Positions 34,211 through 47,361 of a stretch of 64,000 nucleotides of DNA are shown here, one piece after another. The stretch lies in NCBI GenBank assembly GCA_003013855.2, contig ML058440.1, positions 1-64,000 of the forward strand, given 5' to 3'. Every line of letters starts with the position of its first letter. Position 1 is the first letter of the stretch. The translations under genes and the position numbers were made by a program. The stretch comes from Liriodendron chinense (Eukaryota > Streptophyta > Magnoliopsida > Magnoliales > Magnoliaceae). The notes beneath the pieces were generated by a model, which saw nothing but the letters and a program-made list of their open reading frames with translations, was not told the DNA's origin and ran no database searches.

Positions 34211-35214
34211 AAATCGAGCATCGTGGCAAGATGGTTGATGGAGGTCAGATCTTCGATAATCTATTCGTCACTCATTAAAAAACCGAACTTCGTGGCAAGA
34301 TGACCAATGGGGTGATAGTCTATTCAAAAATTCAATGGGAACTAAGCACATAAGGAGACAGTCATGATTCAACTATCTATTTATCATTTGGTGTGAACCA
34401 AACTTTATGGTGAGATGTCCAGCAAAATTATGTAGCACATCGTAGGAAAGTCCTATAGCCTTCAGTTTGAAACTAAGCGACGATCTTCCTTGCAATCTAT
34501 CAAGATGCCGTGAATAAAGGGTGGAGAGATAAATTAAGAATAAAAACTACGACTTCATGCTAGAGAAGCATTGCGCTAACGAGCAATGAGGAACTAAAAT
34601 ATAATAAAATAAAGAGATAAGCGTCCATAAGGGTCAGATAGATAAGTAACATTGCAGTGGTTTGGTTGTCGCTGGTAGTCCTGTATTCTATACTCTAATT
34701 ATAGACTTGAGAGACAACAACCTTGAGCGATCTTCAAGAGCGTGAGAGATTGGGCTAGCTTGCTATACAAATCTTCTTGAGCTTCATGTAAGTGTAGCCT
34801 ATTGCATTAGGTCATATATATAAGAGAGATCATGTTTCTAACAAATAATGTGATTTTGTATGACCTTATGGTTGTTATTTCAACCTTGTAACGTGTGAAT
34901 AAAGCTTTATTAGTGAGCTTTAAGTTGTTGGACTCTTGCCTTACTAGAGAGTTGCTTTTTGTGGCACTTGCATTTAATGCTTTGGCAGAGAGTTACTTTT
35001 ACTAAAGTTTCGCATTTAACACTTTTTATTACAGACACGCCTCTAGCCTTTTCACCTTGAAGTTGATATTTAGAACACGTGTAGCATATGGCTGCCATGT
35101 GCCATCTTTTGGGATCATCATTCTTGTTTTGCCTTTATATTTTTCTACACATCCTTTTTTTCCAAGTCATGAATGAGTTGCTAGGAATGCCTAGTAGAAG
35201 TAATTCTTTAGAAT
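34211..35214. other. Probable LTR-type sequence, unclassified
   Basis: No gene seen. The stretch around 34655-34860 (GTGGTTTGGTTGTCGCTGG, AGCCTATTGCATTAGG) reads like a retrotransposon LTR leader, but ends and partner were not found. Confidence 0.3.
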
Positions 35215-35452
35215 CATATGCAATACATGATGGGCCCTAACAAATAAATAGATTAAATTATTGATTAAACCTATTTTGCATAAATGATCTTGACTATCCA
35301 TATTAAATGATAATTAATCAGATGTTTAACACTATAAGATTAGTTAAATGTTTGCAGGGTAGTCTATAAAATGTACATTGGACCTTATGAACAATCTAGA
35401 TCATTGATTGGAATGTTTAAATGTCCTAGTGCAACTAAAAGCAATATAACTT
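35215..35452. mobile_element. Right arm of MITE family C, cut by a solo LTR
   Basis: CATGATGGGCCCTAACAAAT, TGATCTTGACTATCCATATT and CCTAGTGCAACTAAAAGCAA parallel 46300-46530. The solo LTR lies within its terminal arm; AACTT is duplicated on both sides. Confidence 0.6.
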
Positions 35453-36060
35453 TGTTGGGATTGGACGCCTCAAATCTCCATGTATAAGGCCGTCATGGTG
35501 GAGCATAAGACAACGAGTTTCGAGAATATTTTTGTGCATTGTTGATCGTTCGGCTGACCGGTCGACAGGGGCCCTCGACTGATCGACAGGTTTGCTTATT
35601 GGAGTTAGTTTCTTGCACGGTTTTGCGCAAGGAGTTTCTAATTTCGGCTTTCTCCTATTTAAGGGGATGTAATGCAAGATTAAGGTTGCCGCCAATGGGC
35701 CAAGATTTATTAGAGGATTAAGAGAGTTGTAGGGCAAGAGAAACATCTAGGAGGAAGCTTGGAGTTCTCTGGGATGAGGGAAATTGATGGGTTTGTCCTC
35801 CTCATGTGAGAATTAGCTTTGTTAGCTTGGGTTTTCTCTTGTGGGCTGTGATCTGGGTTGTGTTTCTTCTATCTCTTATAACTTCTGATATCATAGTGGA
35901 TTGGTGTCGCTTTGTGCCGTGGTTTTTTTACTCATGAGGGGTTTTTCCACGTAAAAATCAAATTGCCTTCTTGTATATGATGATTTGCTTATTGATTGCC
36001 ATTGAGGTGTGTTCCTCACCTGCTTTGATTGCTTCCGCTGCGGGCCTCCTAACCCCAACA
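35453..36060 (+). mobile_element. Solo LTR related to the Copia-like element
   Basis: Starts TGTTGGGATTGGACGCCTCA and ends CTAACCCCAACA. It shares GATATCATAGTGGATTGG, GCTTTGTGCCGTGG and GAGGGGTTTTTCCACG with the LTRs at 30198 and 32246. It is flanked by AACTT at 35448-35452 and 36061-36065. No internal region is present, so it is the product of LTR-LTR recombination. Confidence 0.92.
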
Positions 36061-37395
36061 AACTTAACTTATACGGCTCTAATAATAGCCAAGCATTTTT
36101 AAGCTTTTACAATTCACATTGTGTGCCCACTTAATATTTAGGTCAAGCTAATTATTTTTGTATTCTCACTTCATCTTCTTAGGTCACACCTAATTATGGG
36201 TTTTATGAAAGATACTGACTATGGTGACCCACAAACAAACCTATGGTTGTCATCCCATCGCCATGGTTTCTTGTGGTATGGCCCACCTAAGTTGTGTATC
36301 TAACTTATTCCTTTTTCCCAAATCTTAGAATCGAGGATAAAACCTAATAGATGGAGTGGATTTTACATATAACATATAATAGCCTCATAAGCTTAAGTGT
36401 TTTTGTTGGGGGTCCCTCCTCATGTGAAGATGGGACCTGCATGTGTGGGCCCAAGTAATCTATTTTGCCCCATATGTGGGAGTATTTTGGTCTTTTGGCA
36501 AAGCAAACTAAATTGCGAGAAAATGAATTTTTACTTAGAGAGAATTCTAGTAAACATTTGGTACTTTCTTTCTTGGAGAAAAAGAGGAGAAAGATAAGAG
36601 AAAATGAGGTTTTGTAGAAGAAGAATATCAAAAACCTTTTACCACCAAAATCTTCACATCCAGGTTAGTGAGGCTCCATTCACAATGTCAATTCTTTGAT
36701 TGTCTTCTCCAATGATTGTGTTGGAAGTTTTTGTTCAATCCCTAGTTGGTGAGGAAATTCTTTTCATTTGTTTTTTTAAAATTCACCTTTGAGTTATGTA
36801 TTTGGATATCCAAGAGAAGTTGTTCTCTTGATGATTGTACTTCCATTATTTCTATTATAATGGATTTGTGCCGAACTAGGTCTTATGGTTTTTTCTTCAC
36901 ATCAAAGGGTTTTTTCAAGTAAAATATCTTTGTGTCTCATACACTTTACATTTTTTATGATTCACTTATTTGTGTTGGAAGTGATTATCATCCATTAAAT
37001 GTTATATATTATTAACCCATTGATTTGCACATAAAAGGAAAAAGTGTGTGGTTTCCCAATAGTTTTAAGCACGGTATAAAAATGGTTTTCTTACCTTGTA
37101 AACCTTATTGGTGCTAAAAAAAAAAGGAAAAAAAAATTAGGGCATGTTTGGATGCTTATAAGTTAAGTTAGTGGGAAGTGACTTACAAAGAAGTCATTTA
37201 TAGTTGATCCGTGGGGGAGGCAATCCACATGTAAGTCATTTTACAGGCAGAATTGCTAGGAAACTTCCAAAGGTTAGGGGTGAGAAGTCACTTCAATGTA
37301 AGTGACTTACAGGCCAACGATTTATTTTTTAAAAGATAAGAAGAGAAAAATGCACCTCCATTACAAAAAAGTTCTAACCATTGAAGAGGATCTAA

Positions 37396-37444
<49 letters not shown>

Positions 37445-37504
37445 TAGGGTTGTTATGCACCTTCCTCTCCATAGCTAGTGTAACAATTTTTTCCTTTCAT
37501 TTGA
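36061..37504. mobile_element. Diverged LTR-like remnant and flanks
   Basis: From about 36403 (TGTTGGGGGTCCCTCC) to about 37000 the order TTCCATTATTTCTATTATAA, GGATTTGTGCCG, then GGGTTTTTTCAAGTAAAA parallels the Copia LTR ending, so a distant LTR relative is likely. Around 37137-37330 there are GGGCATGTTTGGATGC and mirrored AAGTGACTTAC words, perhaps a half MITE. No gene was seen. Confidence 0.4.
37400..37439. repeat. (CT)20 microsatellite
   Basis: Uninterrupted CT dinucleotides for 40 bases. Confidence 0.95.
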
Positions 37505-38060
<556 letters not shown>

Positions 38061-38479
38061 ATAGGAGTGTTACCTGTATGGCTATACCGTCTAAACCGCT
38101 ATAGAACTAGTATGATGTTTATTTGTAATGCAACCAATTAATAACCCCCTCGGAAGTGGAGCCCATCGGATTGTACATGTTTTATCAACACCGTCTATCA
38201 TGTAAGGACCTTCTTAATTAATATGTATATGTAAAGACCATTTGGTTTGTCTGCCCATAAAAATGGCCCTAAGCGTGATAATGAGATAAATCCAAAGCCC
38301 ATTGGGCTTAAAACATGAAACAAATTTGATTTAGGCTGGGCCCAACCTGAGATATGTGATGGGCCCAATGTCGAGCCCACTTAATTGAAGACTTGGGTGA
38401 TTTATAGACTCTACTGATGAGCCCAGTTAGGCCTTAGAGTGGTGAGCCTATTAGCAAGACCCACCTAGAGTAAAGCCTT
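38061..38479. other. MITE-like and unclassified fragments
   Basis: GTATGATGTTTATTTGTAAT and GGAGCCCATCGGATTGTACA resemble a broken arm. The remainder has many AAGCCCA/GGCCCA words and no gene. Confidence 0.35.
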
Positions 38480-40030
38480 GTAGGCCTAATGGTGAAAAGT
38501 GTGTCAGGTCCAAGCCGCTAATAGAATATATATCTTGTGATAAATAAGATGTGATTGTGATTACAGATAGTGTATATGATTGTGATGGTGATGGGTGATG
38601 GTAATGTGGTATTAGTGATTATGGATTAATAGAGATATGCGATATGATGCCTTTAACATATTGATGTTAATCACACTCATGCATCATGGAATGATGATAT
38701 GTGCATGTGTGCGGTAAGACATTCATCCATGCACAAGATATGTTCTTTGTGCATGGTTGGGTCACATGACCGGGAATTGATATAACCAATAGTGGCACAT
38801 GATGATTTTATGAATTTTCTAGCCTAAAAGCTAAGAAAACCCAAGACTCATGGTATTACATGCATACTACACCTGGTTATGTGCCTTGGTATGATTACTT
38901 GAATTCATGCATGATCATGACATGCATGATCATGACATACATGATGATGGTGATAGCAAAATTGTGACGTATGACATGAATTGTATCTAGGTGATGAAAT
39001 GTGTATTTATGATGATAAGTTGGATTATCCCTAAAAAGGGACGAGACAACGAAAATGTGAAAATATTAAGAGATGATGTGCCCCTTCAGTTGAAGATCCC
39101 TAAACCCCAATGATACCTAGGGATGCCTTACCATCAGGCTGGGTGGATACATAGGTCATGGATTTGACTCTCACCACTGAGATTGGGTTGGAAAGAGGTG
39201 GGTCCAACCTGCTTAAGGGCCGATGTGTAAATAAGGACCGATCTGACCGAGAAGCGCGAATGAGGTATGTTACTAGCATGCCGGGTGGAAGTCATACGAC
39301 ACCACTGCAAGACGGGTATACGATGTCGATTGTTGGTGTCTGGTGCATGGGCATCAACCACAGTGTTTTCCGCGATTATACGGTTGCCATGATATGGCAT
39401 GACAACATGATTTGATGATGTTTCTGCGGGCACATGTGATACGGTTATAGTTGTGTAGCAGAGATGTGGTAACATGACACGGTGGTGTTGATAGCATTGA
39501 TTCGGTACATGATCATGATACACATGCATTGCATTGAATTATTCAGGTATCAGCATCATACTTTACATATTATGTGCATTCTGTCATGCATGATTCATTC
39601 ATGACATATTTATCTTGCATTTAAGACACACCACACACGTGTACTCACTGGGTTTAAAGCTCATGCCTTCTTTTTATAATTTTTTCAAAATAGTACCAAA
39701 ATTAGGGGTAGAGATGATGCATGCCGCATTACCTTTAGACACTATGCTTCTGTTACTTTTTGTTAGATATGTACTTTGGTGGAAAAATTGTAATGTAAAT
39801 ATATTAATGTATAGCGAGAATTGAATTATTGTATTGGAAATGTCAATCTTTATGCCTGATATCTATTAGCGGAAAAAAAAAATTGTCCTTAAAATTTTTA
39901 ATCACGCGTCAAGTTCAAGACTTGGTGTATGGGTGCCAGGTGCTGAATTCGGAGTTCGACGCATCGCGAGCTAGGTCCGGCCACCATGGATCGACCATGC
40001 GGGAGGTCGAGTTTGGAGTGTGACATGGCA
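38480..40030. mobile_element. LTR-retrotransposon remnant, probably gypsy-like
   Basis: A long ATG/GAT-rich stretch (38560-39010) and a later GTACTCACTGGGTTTAAAGC (about 39641) lead to an end reading GTCGAGTTTGGAGTGTGACA (about 40005). This order parallels 160-1530. No polyprotein or paired LTR was found inside the window. Confidence 0.4.
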
Positions 40031-41794
40031 CCATAGAAAAAGTGAGGCCCACAACACGATGGATTGATCTTGATCTCATGTACCTTTTCATAGTCCTCAG
40101 AGCTTTTATACAACCATGATCAATTCTTTTGTCAAGAGGGCAAAATAATGAATAAAAGAGTCAATATTGGAGGGCACCATAACCAAACTTTTTTTCATAA
40201 GAGAGCCTTTGAAAAGTCAATAGAAAGGGAAGCCCACAATCTAACAAATGACAAATGGATGTTAGGTACTTTTCCATCATACGTCCTTAGTTAAATATCT
40301 TTCACATACCACGGCCCACTTCTTTCTCACAAAGAGGTAAATTAGTTAGATGAAAACAAAATAATAGAGGGGAAGAGTTGAAAAGCCGGTAATAGTGGTG
40401 AAGATGGTGTGGTCCAACGGACGGATCATTCACATCTTGCTACACATTTGAGACTCATTTGGAAGACAAGGCATAGACAAAGTGGTACTGGCCGCCTAAT
40501 GAGCGACTTTCATCTCTGTTACACTGATTAGAGTGGCTCATCAGACAATTTTGATAGCGTAGATGTGTTGCCTAAAAGAACCAAAGCCATCCGATATTTA
40601 AATAGGTACCTGTGCACATAAAATGGGCTTAAAAAATCAGTCGTTTAGTTCATGAGGTGAGTTACAAGTAGATAACATAGTGTGGATCATATCTGATTGC
40701 ACTAGTGCATTGAGGCAAGTACCCATGCCCTTCTTATTGGGCGCTCATCTCACACGTGAATAATAGGTAGACCTATCATCAGGTAATCCTGATGGTATAT
40801 ATTCTTCGCCTCAAGGAATCAAGATCATCTAATAATGAGATGAGCGCACCTGCATGATGTGGAGACCGTCCGTCGATACCATCAGTAACTCATTTTCTGT
40901 GTGGATCTAGTTGGCCTGACATGTGAGGCAATATCTATAAAATGGAAGACAACTCTAGGATATCCCTGATGGCAGGCTATATGTTTTCTATCCATTCCGT
41001 CCATCACTTTTCTATCCAAGCCCTAAAATGAGTAGACAAAACTAATGGATGGCATGGATCTAGAACTTGACCTTCTTTCTTGTAGCCATTGTTTTTTCTA
41101 ATCTATGGATGATATGTTTAAGAGCATATAATTAACAGAGTTATTGACAACCATAAGCAATCAACTATGATCCCTCTAAATGGATGTTTGGAATTCTTGA
41201 TTGGACCTATTATTTCCATAAACAATCTTTATTGTCCATTTTCTGGCATTTTTTTGCTATGGACTAGATAGTTACAACCATGGATCCATTTGTAAATGGA
41301 GTATGGTCCAAAAATCAAACTGATCAAACAAACTTAACCATCTGATTTTGCCCATTGAATATGGGCCATTTATCATTTTCCTCTTAACCATCTATTTGAT
41401 GGCCCCAAAAGGGAGTTCACTGTGATTTCGTTCTATCACATGTCCACTGTGAAGGTAGATGTCTTATATGGTTTGAAAGGCATGCATGTGAATAAGTTGT
41501 CACACATCTCCAGCATGCTATGATTAAATGCATTTTTTTCCCTGCCAACTTGTCTTATACATAAGACGTTTGAGCCCTAGTCAAGGTTGCAACTCTCATG
41601 CAGATCGCTTAGCACAAATTTCAAGCCGATCAACTCATCGAGTGGGCCACACCTAATTATTGGGTTAGATAATCATTTGTCCCTTGATTTTACTGGTGGA
41701 CCCATGTGGATGCTGGATCACGGGCAGATCGCACTCATGGATGCCTTTTCAAGGCTTTCATTGGTGTATTTAAGGCATGAGGGTATATAATTTG
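40031..41794. other. Unclassified intergenic DNA
   Basis: No gene, complete TIR element or array seen. Isolated MITE-like words occur near 40988 (TATCCATTCCGTCCATC) and 41040 (ATGGATGGCATGGATC), suggesting at least one worn element. Confidence 0.35.
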
Positions 41795-42960
41795 ACTTAG
41801 AGTTGCCGCCTACCAATTACTCATATTTTCACAGTTGATTAGACCCCGTAGAAACCTTAGAAAAATGAATAGTTGGATTCGACTCATGATTTGTGATAAA
41901 AAAATTCTAGGTAAGGGATCATAGTTACCAAGAGGGAAGGTGTTAGGCACCCTCTCTGCCCATATAAGTATATGGTCTCTACTTCACAAGACAGAACAAA
42001 GTATTAGGGATTGGATTGGTTCTTGCACACTAATGACGCAAATGTATGTAGTGTGACAATGCGGTGTCTGTAACAACCGATAACCCTAGCTAACAAAATC
42101 TACCCTAACTCACCCGCTTAAAGAAGCAGTTGAAGTCTAGTCAGTCTGAGTTTTTTATGGGCAAGATCTAGTATATTAGTGAGCCGTAAAGCATACACTT
42201 ACACCGATTAGACCAGCAAGTAGGTTGGATTTGAAATGATATGCACGATGCTATGCAAGTGTGAATGAAATTAATCAAAGCTAGATGAGTAGGTGGACGG
42301 GTTTGTCACAAAGATTGACTCGAGTGGATCGGATCAGCCTTTTAGTAGCTTTGGTGGCTTAGGTTAGAGCTTAGCTAAGCTGACCTAAGGCTAGATGGGT
42401 TTCCTCTCTTACACTCTTTCACTCCTTGGTGGATGGATGGTTTATGGGATGTGGAAGATGGAAGATGTGAAGGATTGAAAATAATAAAATGACATTGCTA
42501 AAAATGAAAGGAAATAGGGTGTTTATAGGGTTGTGGGCTGGTTTCCAATAATTTCAAGAAATCTAGGGATAAAGAAGGCTTTAAGGACTGAGATTGATTG
42601 CTACCACATGGCACAATGTGAATGATTGATCAAGCAGTAAAAGGTATAATTTTGAGCAAAGGTGAGAGTAGGAGGGGCTTTTCGACTCCAACGCATTTGC
42701 CAAGGAGTGTATACTGATGTCATCTCTTCACCTAACCTCCCTGCGAAAGATTGTGGTTATCCACATGGCAGGCCGCAGGTCATGTGTTGCCCACCATATA
42801 AATGGCCCCCATTTTTGTTGTAGGAGTGCTCCTAGGCGGTAGTATGTTCCCCTTGGTACACTTGGATTTGCGTTATTGTGTTCCTAAATACTAATGGGCC
42901 CGGGCTTGGGCTTCTAAGGGCTTCCTACTATGCTCTGGGCAATTTGTCAGCTCTGGGTGG
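41795..42960. mobile_element. Second copy of the GAAGGTGTTAGGCACCC LTR family
   Basis: AGAGTTGCCGCCTACC, TTAGACCCCGTAGAAACC, GGGAAGGTGTTAGGCACCC (41934) and GAGTTTTTTATGGGCAAG follow in the same order as at 3255-3600, and the leader-like GGGTGTTTATAGGGTTG matches GGGTGTTTATAGCTAGC at 3882. The two copies lie 38 kb apart in the same orientation. Confidence 0.5.
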
Positions 42961-42984
42961 GTGCCTATAACCCAATTGATGAGT

Positions 42985-43290
42985 GTAATAAAATTAGCAA
43001 ATAATATATCAAGAAGAGAGACTCTCGAGTGCTGTGAAGCTAAGAGAGCACTATAATCTAAAGTGTTCCTGGTTGAATTGGCTCATTAGGCCAGTTCTAC
43101 CAAGTTCAGACCACAATTCTTGGGCAACCACGCATAAATCACATTAATTGATAGATGCAATTTATCATTGCTTGTTCTCATTTTTTTCTCGTCAACTTTT
43201 TTTTCTGGCTGGGATTGCTAAGATTGCCTAACAAATAACTAATTCTTTAGAATCATAAACAATCCACGGTTGGCCCTAACAAACTACATG
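42985..43290. mobile_element. MITE family C, internally shortened copy
   Basis: Left part AAATAATATATCAAGAAGAG and GTGTTCCTGGTTGAATTGG; right part CTAATTCTTTAGAATCAT and GGTTGGCCCTAACAAAC. The same parts occur at 29990, 35215 and 46074-46540. The terminal right arm is missing. Confidence 0.5.
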
Positions 43291-43454
43291 TGCGCTTTGG
43301 ACTTTTCTTTTAGCTTGTCATCAGTGGACCTGATCGCCGTGAATGGCCCACTTATGTGTGGCCAATTTAATTCATCAGACAGATTAAGTTAGACACACCT
43401 GCCCATCCAGCCTTCGATATTAAGCCAGGCCCAGTCCACTTAACAAGTAACAGA

Positions 43455-43890
43455 GGGAGCGGATTGCATATGACCCCTCTGTGCCCGGGGCTGTGTGGGG
43501 CCACAGATAAGTTCGTGACAAATCCACTCCGTCCATTGCTTTAAAGGACCACAATAGGACAGGAACCGAAAAATCAGGCGGATCCAAAGCTCCGGTGGGC
43601 CATACCACACTAAACGGTGGGAACAGAAATGTCAACCGTTGAAACCTTCCTGGAGCTGACCAAGATGTTTATTTGCCATCCAAACCGTTCATAGGGTTAT
43701 TACCACTCAGATAAACTGTAGGCACAAATATCATCCTGATACAAAACTTCTATCACCCCATACGTTCAATCCCCACTGTTTCGTGTGGTATGGCCCATCG
43801 GAGTTGGATCTGCCTGATTTTTAGACTTCAGTCCTGTTGTGGTCTGTGGGCCCCACACAGCCCCTCCCATCTCAAGAAAGGATAGACGAG
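43455..43890. mobile_element. Palindromic MITE
   Basis: Left end GGGAGCGGATTGCATATGAC. The inner arms GGGGCTGTGTGGGGCCACAG and TGTGGGCCCCACACAGCCCC are mirrored, with GATCCAAAGCTCCGGTGGGC against GCCCATCGGAGTTGGATC. The extreme right end is worn. Confidence 0.65.
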
Positions 43891-44184
43891 TTCGCCCTAT
43901 TCCATACATTTGAAAAGAAATCTATCATGTCTATGGTTCCCTGCCAGAAGGATTTGGATTTCCCCGCAATCCCAATTTGCAAGATGTTGTTTGAATTTCA
44001 ATGACTATTGGTATCTATCAGTACAAAATGTTATATGCATGTATATATGTACATGTGTGGCATAGATGTAGGTATTCATGCATGCATTTACTGCACCTCT
44101 GGGACCCACCAACATCGACGCGTATGGTTGATTGTGACCAACCGTCCCTGTTACTCCAGAGTATTAACACATCCCATTTATCAT

Positions 44185-44820
44185 TAGAGGTGGACAAAGG
44201 TCCGGCCGGGCCGAGTTAGCCTAGTTTGGATTTGCTCATTTTTGTGCCACGCTAGTTTCTAGATTGGCCTGGGTTGGACTTCGGGCGGTTCATGTGGCTC
44301 GAGTTTGGTTTGCTCAAGAAAAATCTGGTTCGGACCAGGATTAATTGGGTCGAAAACTTTGAACCGAGCTGGCCCGAATTTAAACAAGTGACAACTTTTT
44401 TTTTTTTGTTTAAATAGAAAAGATTAAAAAAAGTTAAAAACAACATATAAAAAAACTACAAAAGTATCTTACTAGATGATGTTTAACATCCTCCAAGGAG
44501 TGCAACTTCAAAATAGATATGTAAGCCTTTTTTTTCCAAATAAAAGCACATAAGCATAACTTTAAAAGTACAAGGAATAACTCAATGCACCTAGTATCCT
44601 ATGGGCTGGGCTACGCCGGGCTGGTCCAAACCAAGCTGAGCGGAGCTTTGAACTAGATTAGGCCGGCACTGCAAGAGATTGGGTTTGATTTCTTTATTAA
44701 ACAGGCCGTGTTAGGGTGGTTCATCGCAAGCCCAAACTCCACTTTCAACCAGGCCAAATTGGGCTTTTTTATACGGGCCAGGCTGAACTTTTGAGGTGGC
44801 CCGGTTTGTGTCCAACTCTA
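44185..44820. mobile_element. hAT-like non-autonomous element with 8-bp duplication
   Basis: Starts TAGAGGTGGACAAAGG and ends GTTTGTGTCCAACTCTA, an imperfect inverted pair followed inwards by GGCC-rich words on both sides. It is flanked by TTTATCAT (44177-44184) and TTTATCGT (44821-44828). Ends of the TAGxG type plus an 8-bp duplication fit the hAT superfamily. The length of 636 bp with no transposase frame makes it non-autonomous. Confidence 0.8.
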
Positions 44821-44828
44821 TTTATCGT

Positions 44829-45515
44829 TCATATAATTAGACCTGAAAATTATATGCTTCGCATCCACCAATTAGATCAAACAACCCAAATTGCGGGACC
44901 CACTGCAGCTAGGTTATCATTTGAAAATCAGGTTTGGTTGAACAATCTTGCTTGCTGAATTCTGACCGTTGGCTATTTTTCACTTCAACCATCTAATAAA
45001 TGTCCACCAATGAGCTACTTATTTAATCAAATGCTATTTTTCACTTCAACGATCCAATAAAAGTCCACCAATGGGCTACTTATGTAATCAAATCAAGGTA
45101 ATTTTTTTGTTTATAATCCATCTGGAATAGGGTTCGCAAGTTCGATAGTCTAGTTTGAATTAAATCCATGCCATGTGTGCAACTTCTTATTGGATTTGCA
45201 TCAACCACAGCACTAAACCAGAGTATGAATCTTTTCACGGCATACCACGGGCTGGGTTGTGCAGCCCAGGCCATGCCTGGCCTGACCTCACCTGACATTA
45301 TTAGGGACCAGACCCCAGCCCAACATTGTCCTAGTACAGAAGGCCCCCCACGGTCTTGTACTTGTTGATTAGAAGGGCGTCAGCTTGGATAGTGACCCCT
45401 CCAGCAACCACACCACAGAAAAGAAAACAAAGGTGATTCATTATTTTCAATACAATTCCTTAAATGTTTTTCAAAGCTGACAATGACAACTGGCTATTTG
45501 TACGGATGACTGTGC
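44829..45515. repeat. Repeat B copy and unclassified DNA
   Basis: AACCATCTAATAAATGTCCA and GATAGTCTAGTTTGAATTAA follow the order seen at 24790-24960. A 60-bp unit, CTATTTTTCACTTCAAC... to GGGCTACTTAT, is duplicated in tandem (44970-45095). No gene was seen. Confidence 0.45.
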
Positions 45516-45519
45516 AATT

Positions 45520-45830
45520 TTTCTGTAAGGCCCACTGTGACAGATGTGACCTATCCACTCCATCCATCCATTTTGGGAGGTGATGTTAGGCCATTAATTT
45601 AAAATCAAGTCAAATCCAAAGTTCAAGTGGGCCATGCCATACGAAACAGTGGGTTGAACAACTACCATTAAAAACCCTTTACAACCACGATTTCCTATGG
45701 TGTGGGTCACTTGAGCTCTGGATCTGCTTATTTTTTTCGCTCGTGCCCAAAAATGTCCCGGTAAAATGGATGGACGGCAGGGCTATGTCACGGACATCAC
45801 AGTGGAGCTCACAAATGTACATCAATCCAT
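45520..45830. mobile_element. Palindromic MITE, short copy
   Basis: AGGCCCACTGTGACAGATGT and ACGGACATCACAGTGGAGCT are inverted, as are CCACTCCATCCATCCATTTT and AAAATGGATGGACGGCAGGG. The middle keeps CAAGTGGGCCATGCCATACG. The centre is shorter than in most copies. Confidence 0.6.
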
Positions 45831-46073
45831 TTCAAAGCTTTTTACAAAGGAGGAAATACACATTACATCAAACAAAGGTAAATAGAAAGATACTTAAATG
45901 AAAAGTCCCTTTCTCCCATTTCTTCTCCATGTACAATGACAGAAGAAAATATCAAGGCCTACTGACATCATCATTTTAAAATTACCAAAATGTCTCATGG
46001 AGCACCTCAAAATTACCAAATGCCACTGCTTTTATTTTGGTATCCTTACCTGCGACCTTTATTGCATAATTAT

Positions 46074-46540
46074 CAGTGCTCTTAGTGCTAATGCTCCTAG
46101 TTGCATCAGTTCAATTAGTACAATCAATTGATCTGAACTGTCCATCAACTCCAGCACACATTTCTAAGTCTATAATACAAAAATTGCAGTAATTCGATGA
46201 TCCAATCCATCCTTTGGCCTTACTTTTTATGCTAGCCTTTTTCTAGGCCACAGATGGGATGTTCAAAAAAAAAAAGTGATTCCTCAGAATTATAAGCAAC
46301 CAATGATGGTCTATAACAAATAGATTGATCTAATTATTGATTAGACTTATTTTGTGTAAATGATCTTGGCCATCCATGTTAAAGACCATTGATCGAATGG
46401 TTAAGACTTGCATAATGGCGTCATGCTTGGATGGTTGCCCATGAAATGCACGTTAGACCATGTGAACAGTCAAGATCAATGGATTGGATAGTTCAAGTGT
46501 CCCAATGCAACTAGGAGCACTATAATTGATTGTGCTCTCA
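46074..46540. mobile_element. MITE family C, most complete copy
   Basis: Left arm ATGCTCCTAGTTGCATCAGT...AATTGATCTGAACTGTCC and right arm GAACAGTCAAGATCAATGG...CAATGCAACTAGGAGCACTA are inverted and imperfect. The central part holds CTCAGAATTATAAGCAACC. Further copies or halves are at 29960, 35215 and 42985. The superfamily was not assigned. Confidence 0.6.
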
Positions 46541-47361
46541 CCACACTGGAGCATTTCTCAAGTCCTGTTGATGTAGGAGAAGAACCCCATGATCGAGGGC
46601 GTGGATCACGCACCTTCCTGCGGGAGATAGATAGGAAGAAAAACAAGAGAAAACTAAGGAATTTCATATTTTGGAGTTTCAACCCAAACAGTAAATTGTT
46701 ATTCCCGTTTTTAGATTTCGGCCCAAATCATGGGGCCCATATTGATCATTTATGATGATCCGTTCCGTCCATTTCGTAAAGCTGCTCGACGCCGAGAAAA
46801 CGCAACAAGTTTCACATCGATCCGAGTTACGGATTGATCGTGGCGTCCAAAATGGTACGAACTGTCCAGAAAGTTCCGAATTCCGCCCACTGAAACTGGA
46901 GATGGTCCAGGTGGCCCACTACTACTGATATGGAAAAATCTAAGCCGACCATCTTGAAGAGTACGTCGATATCAGTAAAACCCCAAAGTTTCGTGGCAAT
47001 CAGATATGTGGATTGCTCGTATCAGCAGAAGGAAGACGGTGCTGGCGTTATACAATTGCGCAGATTTTTCTATTTCTTTTTCTAATTGTATTAGGATTCT
47101 TTTCTTCCTTTGCAAGTTAGTATTAACTACGAATTTAGGATTTAGTTTATTATTTAAAGCAAGTTCTTAAGAGCCAACAAAAGAACCCTTTTTTCTTTTT
47201 CTTTTTTTCTTTTTTTTTTTCTTTTTTTGAAGGATCAATTCAGTCATTAAAGAACATGACAATGGTAACAAAACAAGTACACACGTTCATAATTCAAATG
47301 TAAAAGCATACATGCGAAGGAACATGTGCACATGTGTATGAAAAGATTGAAACGGAGTCAT
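46541..47361. other. 3' flank of amine oxidase B
   Basis: No further gene seen. A T-rich run with C interruptions lies at about 47190-47228, and the 3' untranslated region of the minus-strand oxidase should lie between there and 47361. The phrase around 46740-47000 (CATTTCGTAAAGCTGCTCG and TTTCGTGGCAATCAG) looks like retroelement-derived sequence. Confidence 0.4.
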
